Origin: Streptomyces antimycoticus
GTDB lineage: Bacteria; Actinomycetota; Actinomycetes; Streptomycetales; Streptomycetaceae
NCBI RefSeq assembly: GCF_005405925.1
Contig: NZ_BJHV01000001.1
Coordinates: 5,890,001 to 5,954,000, forward strand
Reading direction: 5' to 3'
DNA: 64,000 nucleotides
Shown one piece after another: positions 28,748 to 37,016 of this stretch. The translations under genes were made by a program, and so were the position numbers. The notes beneath the pieces were generated by a model. It was not told the DNA's origin and did not search any database. It worked only from the letters and a program-made list of their open reading frames with translations. Each line of letters opens with the position of its first letter. Within the stretch, counting starts at the first letter, position 1.

Positions 28748-29926
28748 GTGACGGGGACCACACACGACGCGGGTTTCAAGCGGGAGTTGGAAGAGAAGGT
28801 CCGCGCGGGCGAGCGGCTCTCGCGGGAGGACGGCATCGCCCTCTACGAGTCCGACGACCTGGCCTGGCTGGGCGGTCTCGCCCATGAGGTGCGCACCCGT
28901 AAGAACGGCGACGTCGTGCACTTCAACGTCAATCGCCACCTCAACATGACGAACGTGTGCACCGCGTCCTGCGCGTACTGCTCCTTCCAGCGCAAGCCCG
29001 GCGAGAAGGACGCCTACACGATGCGCATCGAGGAGGCCGTCCGCCTCGCCAAGGCGATGGAGAACGAGAACCTCACCGAGCTCCACATCGTCAACGGCCT
29101 GCACCCGACCCTGCCCTGGCGCTACTACCCGCGCTCGCTCAAGGCGCTCAAGGAAGCCCTGCCGCAGGTCTCGCTGAAGGCGTTCACCGCGACCGAGATC
29201 CACCACTTCGAGAAGATCTCCGGCATGCCGGCCTCGGAGATCCTCGACGAGCTGATCGACGCCGGACTGGAGTCGCTCACCGGCGGCGGCGCCGAGATCT
29301 TCGACTGGGAGATCCGGCAGCACATCGTCGACCACGAAACCCACTGGGAGGACTGGTCGCGCATCCACCGGCTCGCGCACGAGAAGGGGCTCAAGACCCC
29401 CTGCACCATGCTCTACGGGCATATCGAGGAGCCCCGCCACCGGGTGGACCACGTGCTGCGCCTGCGTGAGCTCCAGGACGAGACCGGCGGCTTCCAGGTC
29501 TTCATCCCGCTGCGCTACCAGCACGACTTCGTGGACATGAAGGACGGCAAGATCCGCAACCGCCTTCAGGCCCGCACCACCATGGCGACCGGCGCCGAGG
29601 CGCTGAAGACCTTCGCGGTCTCCCGGCTGCTGTTCGACAACGTGCCGCACGTCAAGGTCTTCTGGGTGATGCACGGCGTGCAGACCGCACAGCTCGCGCT
29701 CAACCACGGCGCGGACGACATGGACGGCTCGGTCGTCGAGTACAAGATCACGCACGACGCCGACGCCTACGGGACGCCCAACAAGCTCACCCGTGACGAC
29801 CTGCTCGACCTGATCCGGGACGCCGGCTTCCGGCCGGTGGAGCGGAACACCCGCTACGAGATCATCCGCGAGTTCGAGGGCCCGGACGCGGACCGCCGCG
29901 AGTCCCCGCAGCCGATGCGGGTGTGA
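28748..29926 (+). CDS. mqnE: Aminofutalosine synthase MqnE
   Basis: Radical SAM enzyme of the futalosine menaquinone pathway. It adds the adenosyl radical to 3-[(1-carboxyvinyl)oxy]benzoate to make aminofutalosine. The 392-residue protein has the radical SAM cluster CTASCAYC (Cys 71, 75 and 78) after NRHLNMTNV, then ENLTELHIVNGLHPTLPW and LTGGGAEIFDWEIRQHI, typical of MqnE, and GGFQVFIPLRYQHDF. GTG 28748 has GGGAGG upstream. It is co-oriented with the regulator. MqnA, which supplies its substrate, is encoded about 10 kb downstream. Confidence 0.93.
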   Translation: MTGTTHDAGFKRELEEKVRAGERLSREDGIALYESDDLAWLGGLAHEVRTRKNGDVVHFNVNRHLNMTNVCTASCAYCSFQRKPGEKDAYTMRIEEAVRLAKAMENENLTELHIVNGLHPTLPWRYYPRSLKALKEALPQVSLKAFTATEIHHFEKISGMPASEILDELIDAGLESLTGGGAEIFDWEIRQHIVDHETHWEDWSRIHRLAHEKGLKTPCTMLYGHIEEPRHRVDHVLRLRELQDETGGFQVFIPLRYQHDFVDMKDGKIRNRLQARTTMATGAEALKTFAVSRLLFDNVPHVKVFWVMHGVQTAQLALNHGADDMDGSVVEYKITHDADAYGTPNKLTRDDLLDLIRDAGFRPVERNTRYEIIREFEGPDADRRESPQPMRV

Positions 29927-29945
29927 CCCGTCCTGCCCACCGCCC

Positions 29946-29969
29946 GGCGGCCGCTGTCTGACGGCCGCC
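29946..29969 (+). terminator. Hairpin after mqnE
   Basis: Perfect 8-bp GC stem (GGCGGCCG/CGGCCGCC) with an 8-nt loop, 20 bp after the mqnE stop. Confidence 0.5.
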
Positions 29970-29989
29970 GAGCGGGGCACTCGGGGGCC

Positions 29990-30649
29990 ATGGCCGGTAC
30001 GAACAGCCCCGAGGACGCGTACACCGCCGCCCCCTTCGTCCCGGACGGCGCCGACCTGGGCGCGCTCCGGGAGGCGGCGGCCGGATGCCGCGGCTGCCCG
30101 CTGCACCGCGACACCACGCAGACGGTCTTCGGCGCCGGCGACCCGGGCGCCCGGGCCATGCTCGTGGGCGAGCAGCCGGGCGACCAGGAGGACCGGCAGG
30201 GCAAGCCCTTCGTGGGCCCGGCCGGCAAGGTCCTCGACCGGGCCCTGGCCGAGGCCGGGATCGATCCGGGCGAGACGTACATCACCAACGCCGTCAAGCA
30301 CTTCAAGTTCACCCATGTCCCCGAGCGTGGCAAGCGGCGCATCCACAAGCCGCCGAGCCTGCGCGAGCTCTCGGCCTGCGGGCCCTGGCTGGAGGCCGAG
30401 GTGGAGCTGATCGGGCCCGAGGTGATCGTGGCGCTCGGCGCCACGGCCGGGAAGGCGCTGCTCGGCTCGTCGTTCCGGGTGACCAAGGAGCGCGGGACGC
30501 GGCTGGAGGGCGACGCGTCGGGACCGGCGCGCGGCGCCCTGATCGTCCCGACGATCCACCCCTCCGCCGTGCTGCGGGCCGATGACCGGGAGGCGGTGTA
30601 CGGGGGGCTGGTGGCGGATCTGAGGGTCGCGGCGGAGGTGCTCGGCTGA
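29990..30649 (+). CDS. udgX: UdgX-type uracil-DNA glycosylase
   Basis: Uracil-DNA glycosylase of the family 4-like UdgX subgroup, 219 residues. The active-site segment GEQPGDQED (60-68) replaces the usual GEAPG form. KRRIH (115-119) is the UdgX signature loop, whose His forms a covalent bond with DNA after uracil excision in the Mycobacterium smegmatis enzyme. Iron-sulfur ligands are CRGC (33 and 36), probably the AVKHFKF region where other family 4 enzymes have Cys, and Cys 130. The late motif IVPTIHPSAVLRA is present. ATG 29990 has only a weak G-rich site. It stands alone with no DNA-repair operon partners. Confidence 0.88.
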   Translation: MAGTNSPEDAYTAAPFVPDGADLGALREAAAGCRGCPLHRDTTQTVFGAGDPGARAMLVGEQPGDQEDRQGKPFVGPAGKVLDRALAEAGIDPGETYITNAVKHFKFTHVPERGKRRIHKPPSLRELSACGPWLEAEVELIGPEVIVALGATAGKALLGSSFRVTKERGTRLEGDASGPARGALIVPTIHPSAVLRADDREAVYGGLVADLRVAAEVLG

Positions 30650-30755
30650 GCGAGCGGCCGGGGCCGGGGCGTACGGAAGCCCCGGGAGTTCCGCCGTCGT
30701 GTAAGGGGCCCGAGGCGCGTGGGCACTGACAGTCCCGGTGGGTATCGTCGGCCGC

Positions 30756-31280
30756 ATGTCCCTGCGCTTTGAACTCGACCCCGAGGTCACCCCCGAGCTG
30801 CTCGACTCCGTCTGTTCCCTCTGGGCCGACGTATCGAACGCGGACGGCGCCGTCGGCTTCGTACCGCCCGTGACCGAGGACGACATACGCCCCGAGCTGC
30901 TCAAGCACCTCGCCGCGATGACGGAGGGCCGGACCCGCCTGCTCATCGGCCGCGACGAGGACGGCACCGTGGCCGCCACCGCGTTCTTCACCTTCAACGT
31001 CCACCGGCTGATGCGCCACTGGTGCTGGCTCTACACCGTGATGGTGCACCCCTCCCACCAGGGCAAGGGGTATGGTCGCGCCCTTATGGCCGCCGCCGAG
31101 GACGCCGCGCGCGATATGGACGGCATCCGGGGGATACGGCTCACCTGCCGCGGTGGCACCGGGGCGGACCGCTTCTACGAGGCGTGCGGCTACAAGGAGG
31201 TCGGGCGGGTGCCCGGCGCGATCAAGGTCGCGGACGACGACTTCCGGGACGACGTCACCATGTGGCTGCCGCTGAATTGA
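30756..31280 (+). CDS. GNAT-family N-acetyltransferase
   Basis: Acetyl-CoA-dependent acyltransferase of 174 residues. The GNAT core is clear: strand 4 WLYTVMVHPSHQGKGYGRALMAAAED contains the acetyl-CoA pyrophosphate loop Q-G-K-G-Y-G, and the terminal strands are GIRLTCRGGTGADRFYEACGYKEVG. ATG 30756 is chosen because the family fold starts there; GTG 30738 is in frame. A TATCGT element lies just upstream, so the mRNA may be leaderless. The acceptor substrate is unknown. Confidence 0.88.
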   Translation: MSLRFELDPEVTPELLDSVCSLWADVSNADGAVGFVPPVTEDDIRPELLKHLAAMTEGRTRLLIGRDEDGTVAATAFFTFNVHRLMRHWCWLYTVMVHPSHQGKGYGRALMAAAEDAARDMDGIRGIRLTCRGGTGADRFYEACGYKEVGRVPGAIKVADDDFRDDVTMWLPLN

Positions 31281-31374
31281 TGAGAGCCCGGCCGTGGTTC
31301 ACTGGGAGGACAGTTTCTCCCGGCACAAGCTCCGGCAGAACGCCCAGCAGAACTCCCAGGAGAGAGGACGAGTC

Positions 31375-31662
31375 GTGTCCTTCACGCCGAGTGCCATGTT
31401 CCGCTACACCCTCATGCGCTTGGGAATCTTCGTCGGCTCGTTCCTGGTCATCTGGGGCCTGGTCTACGTGCGGGTGCTGCCCTCCGGCCTCGGCAGCTCC
31501 AACCTCTTCTGGGTGGCGCTGCTCGCGCTGGTCGTCTCCGCGCCGCTGAGCTGGGTGATGCTGCGCAGGCAGCGGGACGCCGTGGCCGTCCAGGTCGCCG
31601 AGAAGGTGGACCGCGCCAAGGAGCGGCTGGCGGCGAACCAGAGCCAGGAGGACGGCGTCTGA
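31375..31662 (+). CDS. DUF4229-family small membrane protein
   Basis: A 95-residue protein with two hydrophobic helices (MRLGIFVGSFLVIWGLVYV and LFWVALLALVVSAPLSWVML) and a charged C-terminal helix (RRQRDAVAVQVAEKVDRAKERLAANQ), the layout of DUF4229, function unknown. GTG 31375 has GAGAGGA upstream; the longer in-frame opening from 31294 lacks family-like sequence. In Streptomyces such genes commonly lie near menaquinone genes, which fits here but does not assign a role. Confidence 0.8.
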   Translation: MSFTPSAMFRYTLMRLGIFVGSFLVIWGLVYVRVLPSGLGSSNLFWVALLALVVSAPLSWVMLRRQRDAVAVQVAEKVDRAKERLAANQSQEDGV

Positions 31663-31712
31663 CCCGCGCCGGGCTGTAACCCTCCTCACACCACCCCACA
31701 CACTCCACCGAT

Positions 31713-31746
31713 GCCCCCTGCGCCAGCTTCCGTTGGCACAGGGGGC
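31713..31746 (+). terminator. Strong hairpin after DUF4229 gene
   Basis: Stem of 12 paired bases (GCCCCCTG-GCCA with TGGC-CAGGGGGC) separated by single unpaired bases, with an 8-nt loop. Confidence 0.75.
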
Positions 31747-31813
31747 GTTGATGTCTTTCGGCCCCTCAGGAGCCGTCAGGAGCCCTCAGAAGCCGCCAGA
31801 AGTCAAAGATTTC

Positions 31814-31830
31814 CTTTGGGTGCCCCAAAG
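31814..31830. promoter_or_regulatory. Inverted repeat overlapping the leader-peptide promoter
   Basis: CTTTGGG-TGC-CCCAAAG is a perfect 7-3-7 inverted repeat. It overlaps a possible -35 (TTGGGT, 31816) whose -10 partner would be TAATGT near 31841, about 7 bp before the leader ATG. It looks like an operator for a dimeric regulator. Confidence 0.5.
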
Positions 31831-31852
31831 CGGCGGTGTTAATGTACTTGTC

Positions 31853-31957
31853 ATGAAGACAGCAGCCGCGCCCCTCATCTCCGCGAGCGTTCCGCTCGTG
31901 GCGCGCCTGCACATCGATCTTTGCCGCTGCCTGTCCGCGGCCTGTCGTCGCCGCTGA
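31853..31957 (+). CDS. Cysteine-containing leader peptide
   Basis: A 34-residue frame from ATG 31853: MKTAAAPLISASVPLVARL, then HIDLCRCLSAACRRR and stop. The RLHIDLCR...C core matches the conserved putative leader peptides found in actinobacteria ahead of sulfur and cysteine genes, where ribosome movement over Cys codons senses cysteine supply. The three Cys codons cluster at the end. No ribosome site precedes ATG 31853, and a -10-like element ends about 7 bp upstream, so translation is probably leaderless. The transporter begins about 80 bp downstream. Small hairpins at 31977-32001 and 32021-32031 could be competing attenuator elements; the second would cover the transporter's GGAG. Confidence 0.75.
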   Translation: MKTAAAPLISASVPLVARLHIDLCRCLSAACRRR

Positions 31958-32039
31958 TCGACCTCACGCACAGCGGCCGGAGATCCCGTACGGACTCCTG
32001 GCTTTCTCCCGCCCTCTTACCTCCACCGGAGTGTGTCCG

Positions 32040-33365
32040 TTGTCGTCCGCCCTCAAGGCGTCCCCCCAGGGGTCGTCGTCCTTCCGCCTGCCCAAGGTGC
32101 CCTTCTGGGCACAGATCCTGCTGGGCCTCGTCCTCGGTGTGGTGCTGGGCTGGATCGCCCGCAGCGGTGATGTCGGCTGGCTGGTCACCACGCTCGACAA
32201 GATCGGTTCGATCTTCGTCCAGCTGCTGAAGCTGGCCGTCGCCCCGCTGGTCTTCTTCGCGATCCTGATCTCGATCACCAATCTGCGGAACGTCAACAAC
32301 GCCGCCCGGCTGGCGACCCGCACCCTGCTGTGGTTCATGGCCACCTCGCTCATAGCCGTCGCCATCGGCCTCGCGATCGGCCTGATCACCAACCCGGGCG
32401 CCGGCACCGATCTGACCCCCAAGGACGGCGCCAAGCCCGACCATGCGGGCTCCTGGCTGGACTTCCTCACCGGGATCGTGCCGACCGACATCATCACCCC
32501 GTTCACCGAGCTGAACGTCCTGCAGATCGTCTTCATCGCCGCCGTCGCGGGCGTCGCGGCCCTCCAGCTCGGCGAGAAGGCCCAGCCGATCCTCACCCTG
32601 AGCCAGTCGGTGCTGGAACTGCTCCAGAAGGCCCTGTGGTGGGTCATCCGCCTCGCCCCGCTGGGCACCCTCGGCCTCATCGGCACCGCCATCGCCGACT
32701 ACGGCTGGAACCTGATCGGCAAGTACGCGACCTTCACCGCCGACATCTACATCGGCTGCGCGCTGGTGATGTTCGGCGTCTACCCGCTGCTGCTCGCGAC
32801 GGTCGCCAAGGTCAACCCCCTGAGCTTCTTCAAGGGCGCCTGGCCCGCCATCCAGCTCGCCTTCGTCTCCCGCTCCTCGGTCGGCACCATGCCGCTGACC
32901 CAGAAGGTCACCGAGCGGCTGGGCGTCCCCAAGGAGTACGCCTCCTTCGCGGTGCCCTTCGGCTCGACGACGAAGATGGACGGCTGCGCCTCGATCTACC
33001 CGGCGATCGCCGCGATCTTCATCGCCCAGATCTTCGACGTCCACCTCGGCATCGGCGACTACCTCCTGATCGCCTTCGTCTCGGTCATCGGCTCCGCCGC
33101 CACCGCCGGCCTTACGGGCGCCACGGTCATGCTGACCCTGACCCTCTCCACCCTGGGCCTCCCCCTGGAGGGCGTCGGCCTGCTGATGGCCATCGACCCG
33201 GTGCTGGACATGATGCGGACCGCCACCAACGTGGCCGGCCAGTCGCTGATCCCGGTGATCGTCTCGGCCCGCGAGAAGATCCTCGACCACGAGGCGTACG
33301 CACACGCCAGCGCGTCCCCGCTGGACGACTACGACGAGCCGGAGCGCCGGCTCGCCGCCGCGTAA
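32040..33365 (+). CDS. DAACS-family symporter, possibly cystine (TcyP-like)
   Basis: Sodium- or proton-coupled dicarboxylate/amino-acid symporter of the DAACS (GltP/DctA) family with about eight helices plus two re-entrant loops; 441 residues. The first hairpin loop reads SRSSVGTMP, and FGSTTKMDGCASIYPAIAAIF follows. Glutamate and C4-dicarboxylate carriers usually have SSSAAT- or SSSES-like loops here. The SRSS form resembles cystine carriers (TcyP/YdjN), and the Cys-rich leader upstream fits this. Generic annotation would say DctA. TTG 32040 has GGAG 8 nt upstream; GTG 32031 is the alternative. A strong hairpin follows the gene. Confidence 0.82.
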   Translation: MSSALKASPQGSSSFRLPKVPFWAQILLGLVLGVVLGWIARSGDVGWLVTTLDKIGSIFVQLLKLAVAPLVFFAILISITNLRNVNNAARLATRTLLWFMATSLIAVAIGLAIGLITNPGAGTDLTPKDGAKPDHAGSWLDFLTGIVPTDIITPFTELNVLQIVFIAAVAGVAALQLGEKAQPILTLSQSVLELLQKALWWVIRLAPLGTLGLIGTAIADYGWNLIGKYATFTADIYIGCALVMFGVYPLLLATVAKVNPLSFFKGAWPAIQLAFVSRSSVGTMPLTQKVTERLGVPKEYASFAVPFGSTTKMDGCASIYPAIAAIFIAQIFDVHLGIGDYLLIAFVSVIGSAATAGLTGATVMLTLTLSTLGLPLEGVGLLMAIDPVLDMMRTATNVAGQSLIPVIVSAREKILDHEAYAHASASPLDDYDEPERRLAAA

Positions 33366-33401
33366 CCGCTGACCGGTGAACCCCTGACCGGCGACAAAAC
33401 G

Positions 33402-33434
33402 GTGCCCCCGGACCTCCGCGAGGACCGGGGGCAC
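33402..33434. terminator. Strong bidirectional hairpin
   Basis: GTGCCCCCGG pairs with CCGGGGGCAC, and the inner TCC/GGA extends the stem. It lies between the convergent transporter and SMR genes. Confidence 0.8.
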
Positions 33435-33442
33435 CGCGCTGT

Positions 33443-33763
33443 TCACTCGCCGGCCGTGGCCTCCAGCCCCACGATGGCGACCACCAGCAGGAGCAGGAAG
33501 AAGATCCGGCCCGGGGTGACCGGTTCCTGGAAGAGGATCATGCCCAGCAGCGCGGTGCCGACCGCGCCGATGCCCACCCAGACGCCGTACGCGGTGCCGA
33601 TGGGCAGGCTCTTCACCGCCACGCTCAGCAGCCCCATGCTCACGATCAGACCGGCGACGGTGAACACGCTGGGCCACAGCCGGGTGAAGCCGTCGCTCAG
33701 CTTCATGCCGATCGACCAGCAGATCTCGAACAGTCCGGCGATGAGCAGCAGCACCCATGCCAT
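33443..33763 (-). CDS. gdx: SMR-family guanidinium exporter (Gdx/SugE type)
   Basis: Four-helix small multidrug-resistance protein of 106 residues. Glu 13 in AGLFEICWSIGMK is the conserved proton/substrate carboxylate. The SugE/Gdx-type sequence around it (WSIGMKLSDGFTRLWPS) and VKSLPIGTAYGVWVGIGAVGTAL place it with guanidinium exporters rather than EmrE. ATG 33763 follows GGAGGTG. The guanidine-III riboswitch just upstream gives independent support that the substrate is guanidinium. A hairpin separates it from the convergent transporter. Confidence 0.9.
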   Translation of the reverse strand: MAWVLLLIAGLFEICWSIGMKLSDGFTRLWPSVFTVAGLIVSMGLLSVAVKSLPIGTAYGVWVGIGAVGTALLGMILFQEPVTPGRIFFLLLLVVAIVGLEATAGE

Positions 33764-33794
33764 GACGGCACCTCCGTGAAGTCTCTCGTTACGG

Positions 33795-33838
33795 GGTGCG
33801 TCGTCTTTGCGGGGCCCGGTACGGCGCGTCTCGTCGGG
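33795..33838 (-). promoter_or_regulatory. Guanidine-III (ykkC-III) riboswitch
   Basis: Read on the minus strand, the RNA begins CCCGACGAG, continues GCGCCGUACCGGG and ends GCAAAGACGACGC. This follows the guanidine-III consensus: a P1 helix (CCCG/CGGG), the conserved ACGAG, the GCGCCGUAC loop, then the AAGACG segment whose flank forms a pseudoknot with the loop. CCCG/CGGG replaces the CCGG/CCGG of the Thermobifida aptamer, a compensatory change. One pseudoknot pair appears mismatched. It ends 31 nt before the exporter ATG, so guanidine binding would free the GGAGGTG ribosome site. Confidence 0.82.
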
Positions 33839-33866
33839 TTGTTTTCGACCGTAGCAAACCCCGGCG

Positions 33867-34882
33867 TCAGGCGACCGGGTCGGTGAGGAGGGGCAGGGCG
33901 CGGGTGAGTTCGCGTTCCCAGTAGGGCCAGGTGTGGGTGCCGGGGCCGTAGAGATGGGCGGTGACGGCCAGACCGTGGGCGCGGGCCCGGCGCACATAGC
34001 GCTGGGCCATCTCCCCGAGGCCGCGCTCCAGGGTGTCCTCGGGGCGGTCCGGCGGGTCGAGGGGGCCGGGGGTGCCGTTGCCGCAGGCCAGGTAGAGCGG
34101 ATAGCCGCGGGGGAGCCGGGGGATGAGGGCGTAGGGATTGTGGGCGTCCCAGAGCGCGGACTGGGCGGCGGGGTCTCCCCACAGGGCCGTCGGGTCGGCG
34201 CCCTGGCCCGTAAGGATGCCTTGGATGCCGGCGGGGTCCAGGGTGGTGTGGCTGACACCGCTGAAAGACGCCGCCGCGCGGAACAGGCGGGGTGGCGGGC
34301 GGCGTAGGACAGGGCGCCGAAGCCGCCCATGGACAGCCCGGCGATCGCCCGGCGGCCGTTGGCCCGTAGGGCGCGCTCCAGGAGGGGGCGCAGCTCGGCC
34401 AGGTGGAAGGTCTCCCAGGCGGGCGGGCCGTAGTGGCCGCCGTTCCACCAGTTGGAGTAGAAGCCGACCGGGCCGCCCTCGGGGGAGACGATCAGGGCCG
34501 GGATGCCGGCGGTAATGGCCTCGACATCGGTGTTGAGGGTCCACGCCTCCCAGCCGGGGCCGGGGTCGCAGCACCCGTGGAGCAGATAGAGCACGGGCCA
34601 GCGGTGGTGGGGGCGGCGGTCGTAGCCGGTGGGGAGGAGGACGCGGGCATGGCCCTGGCGGCCCAGTGCGGGGGAGTCGATCGTCAGGTCGAGGACGCGC
34701 TCGCTGACGCGGTCCGCGGCGATGAGGCGCGCGCGGGCGGGCGTCCGGCGTCCGGCAAGGGCTTCCGCGGGACGGGCCTTCGAGGGGCCGGGCTCCGGGG
34801 AGCGGGCTTCGGCGGTGGTCGCCAGGAGTGGTGCGGCGGCCAGCGCGGTGAGTGCGGCGACGGCTCTGCGGCGGTTCGGCAT
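33867..34882 (-). CDS. Secreted esterase, EstD/antigen 85-like (one-base frameshift)
   Basis: Exported alpha/beta hydrolase of the putative esterase family. It has an N-terminal signal peptide (RRRAVAALTALAAAPLLATTAEA), WPVLYLLHGCCDPGPGWEAW (oxyanion region), nucleophile elbow GLSMGG (Ser 184), and ends GPGTHTWPYWERELTRALPLL with the catalytic His. The frame breaks at a GGGG run (34289-34292 on the + strand): AARHP and RLFRAAASFSG join when one base is added. The restored length is about 338 residues. ATG 34882 starts the signal peptide. Substrate is unknown; mycolyl transfer is unlikely in Streptomyces. Confidence 0.8.
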
Positions 34883-35049
34883 CGTTCGTTCTCCTTCGCG
34901 GCGCTGCGTACGGAGCTGAACGGGGCACGGTGCGTGGTCAGTTGAAACTTTGATGTCGACGGGCGGCTGTGGCAAGAGCGCCGACAGCGGTCCCACGTAG
35001 GCTTACTCGCGATATGTGTGCGGGGGCACGATCGAAGGGGGCGGCCTGC

Positions 35050-35706
35050 GTGGGCGGGGCGACGGGGAGCAAGCGCGTACCACGGGCGGTGCGGGAGCAG
35101 CAGATGCTGGACGCGGGGGTGCGGGCCTTCGCGCGCAGCGGCTATCAGAACGCCTCGATGGACGACATCGCCGAGCTGGCCGGGGTTTCCAAACCGCTGG
35201 TCTATCTCTATCTCAACTCCAAGGAAGAGCTGTTCACGGCGTGCATACGGCGGGAGGCCGCGGCGCTGGTGACCGCGGTGCGCGCCGCCGTGGAGCGGGA
35301 CGCGCAGTTGTGGAGCGGGCTGAGCGGCTTCTTCGCGCATGCGGCCGAACATCCCGAGGGCTGGACGCTGTTGCATGTGCAGGCCCGCACGCATGGGCAG
35401 CCCTACGCGCGCGAAGTGGCCGCGATGCGGGCGGAGATCGTGGAGTTCGTGACGCAGCTGATCGGGGCGGCGGCGCGGGAGCACGCCCGCGGCGCGGCGC
35501 GCGCCCGGACCCTCGCGGGCACCGAGGTGTCCGGGCTCGCGCACGCGCTGGTGGGCGCGGCCGAGTCGCTCGCGGACTGGGCGGGCGACGGAAGAGCGGG
35601 CGGGCACTCGGCCCAGGAGGCCGCGGCCACCCTGATGAACTTCGCCTGGGCCGGGTTGGGGAATCTGCTCCAGGGGACGGGATGGTCGCCCGATCGGGTC
35701 GGGTGA
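35050..35706 (+). CDS. TetR-family transcriptional regulator
   Basis: A 218-residue repressor-type protein. The N-terminal TetR helix-turn-helix is clear: QQMLDAGVRAFARSGYQNASMDDIAELAGVSKPLVYLYLNSKEELF. The C-terminal ligand domain is helical, with RTHGQPYAREVAAMRAEIVEF. GTG 35050 has AAGGGGGCGG upstream; ATG 35014, with a TAGGCT -10-like element near 34998, would give a 230-residue leaderless form. It is divergent from the secreted esterase, the most likely target. The ligand is unknown. Confidence 0.88.
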   Translation: MGGATGSKRVPRAVREQQMLDAGVRAFARSGYQNASMDDIAELAGVSKPLVYLYLNSKEELFTACIRREAAALVTAVRAAVERDAQLWSGLSGFFAHAAEHPEGWTLLHVQARTHGQPYAREVAAMRAEIVEFVTQLIGAAAREHARGAARARTLAGTEVSGLAHALVGAAESLADWAGDGRAGGHSAQEAAATLMNFAWAGLGNLLQGTGWSPDRVG

Positions 35707-35753
35707 GGTGTGGATTCAGCTGAGGCGTGGGTCGGCGTGGTGTCGGGCGGGCG

Positions 35754-36917
35754 TCAGGCGGTGCAGTTGCCCCGTGTCGGCTCGTCCGCCAGCCGTCCGG
35801 CCATCCAGTCCAGGGCCGCTGGCACGCCGGTCAGCGCCGTGGTGACATGGTCGAGCGGATAGTCCTGCCACTCCACCGGCACGCCCTGGGCGCACCAGCG
35901 GGTGCGCAGCGCCTCGCCGACCCGGTACGGGATCAGCTCGTCCACCAGGCCCTGGTAGAGGTAGACGGGGCGGTCCGGGGAGCGGGTGCCCAAGTACGAG
36001 GACCGCACAGCGAGTTGCCAGGCCGGGTCGGCGAGTGGGTCCCTTACGGTCACCTCGGACATGTGCTGGAAGAGCCCCGCGATGGTGCTGAGGGCCACGC
36101 AGTTCCGCTTCATGAAGTCCACATAGCCGCGGCCCCGGTCGTTGAGGTACGCGTCGAGCCGCAGTGCGGGGAAGGCCGCGTCCTGTCCGGTGAGCGCCAT
36201 AAGGGCGAGCCCGGCACCGGCTCCGCCGTCGTTGTAGGCGAGCGTCGTGGGGAGATCGGCGGGCACGCCTCCGGCGGCCGTGCCCTTCAGCCGCAGCTCG
36301 GGGGCGTACGAGGCGTGCAGTTCGGCGGCCCAGCCGGCCGCCTGGCCGCCCTGGGAGTAGCCCATGATGCCGACGGGAGCGTCCGGTGAGAGTCCGGCCT
36401 CCGGAAGGCGCTGGGCGGCGCGCGCCGCGTCCAGGACGGTATGGCCCTCGGACCGGCCGGCCGTATAGGTGTGGTCGCCCGGGGTACCCAGCCCCTCGTA
36501 GTCGGTGACGGCGATCGCCCAGCCACGGCGGAGCGCCAAGTCGATCAGCTGGGCCTCGATCGAGGTGCCCTGCGGGAACCGGCCGGAGACCGCGCAGTCG
36601 TCGGAGAGGCCGACGGCGCCGATGCCCCAGGTGAGGAGCGGCCGGGGGCCCTGTTTGCCGTCGTCGGGGACGATGACCGTGCCGGAGACGACGTCGGGGC
36701 GGCCGGTGGCGGTGGTCGAGCGGTAGGTGATGTGCCATGCCCTGGTCGCCGTCGGCACCCCGGGCAGCGTCCGGAAGGCGGTGGGGGCGGAGGTGACGAT
36801 GTCGCCGGGTCTGCCGGTGCCGGCGGCCGGGGCGCCCGATACGGCCGCGGCGGCGGGCGGCGCCGAGGCCAGGGCCAGTGCGGCGAGGGCGGCGAGCACG
36901 GTGGTGCGGATGCGCAT
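35754..36917 (-). CDS. Secreted lipase (secretory LIP family)
   Basis: Exported lipase or esterase of 387 residues. A signal peptide (RTTVLAALAALALASAPPAAA) is followed by the LIP-family alpha/beta hydrolase: GIGAVGLSDDCAVSGRFPQG, nucleophile elbow GYSQGG (Ser 188), PVYLYQGLVDELIPY with the catalytic Asp, and DYPLDHVTT with the catalytic His. Cysteines near 108, and NCTA at the end, may form disulfides. ATG 36917 has GGGAGAG upstream. It converges with the TetR gene and is followed upstream by an AraC-type regulator on the same strand. Confidence 0.88.
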   Translation of the reverse strand: MRIRTTVLAALAALALASAPPAAAAVSGAPAAGTGRPGDIVTSAPTAFRTLPGVPTATRAWHITYRSTTATGRPDVVSGTVIVPDDGKQGPRPLLTWGIGAVGLSDDCAVSGRFPQGTSIEAQLIDLALRRGWAIAVTDYEGLGTPGDHTYTAGRSEGHTVLDAARAAQRLPEAGLSPDAPVGIMGYSQGGQAAGWAAELHASYAPELRLKGTAAGGVPADLPTTLAYNDGGAGAGLALMALTGQDAAFPALRLDAYLNDRGRGYVDFMKRNCVALSTIAGLFQHMSEVTVRDPLADPAWQLAVRSSYLGTRSPDRPVYLYQGLVDELIPYRVGEALRTRWCAQGVPVEWQDYPLDHVTTALTGVPAALDWMAGRLADEPTRGNCTA

Positions 36918-37016
36918 ACGACTCTCCCAACGGTGCGGGCGGTGCGCTCTGGTGGTGCCGAGTCGCTGTGGGAGGACCGTAAGGACGGGCGGAATGTCTG
37001 TGGCTGACCGCGGGGC

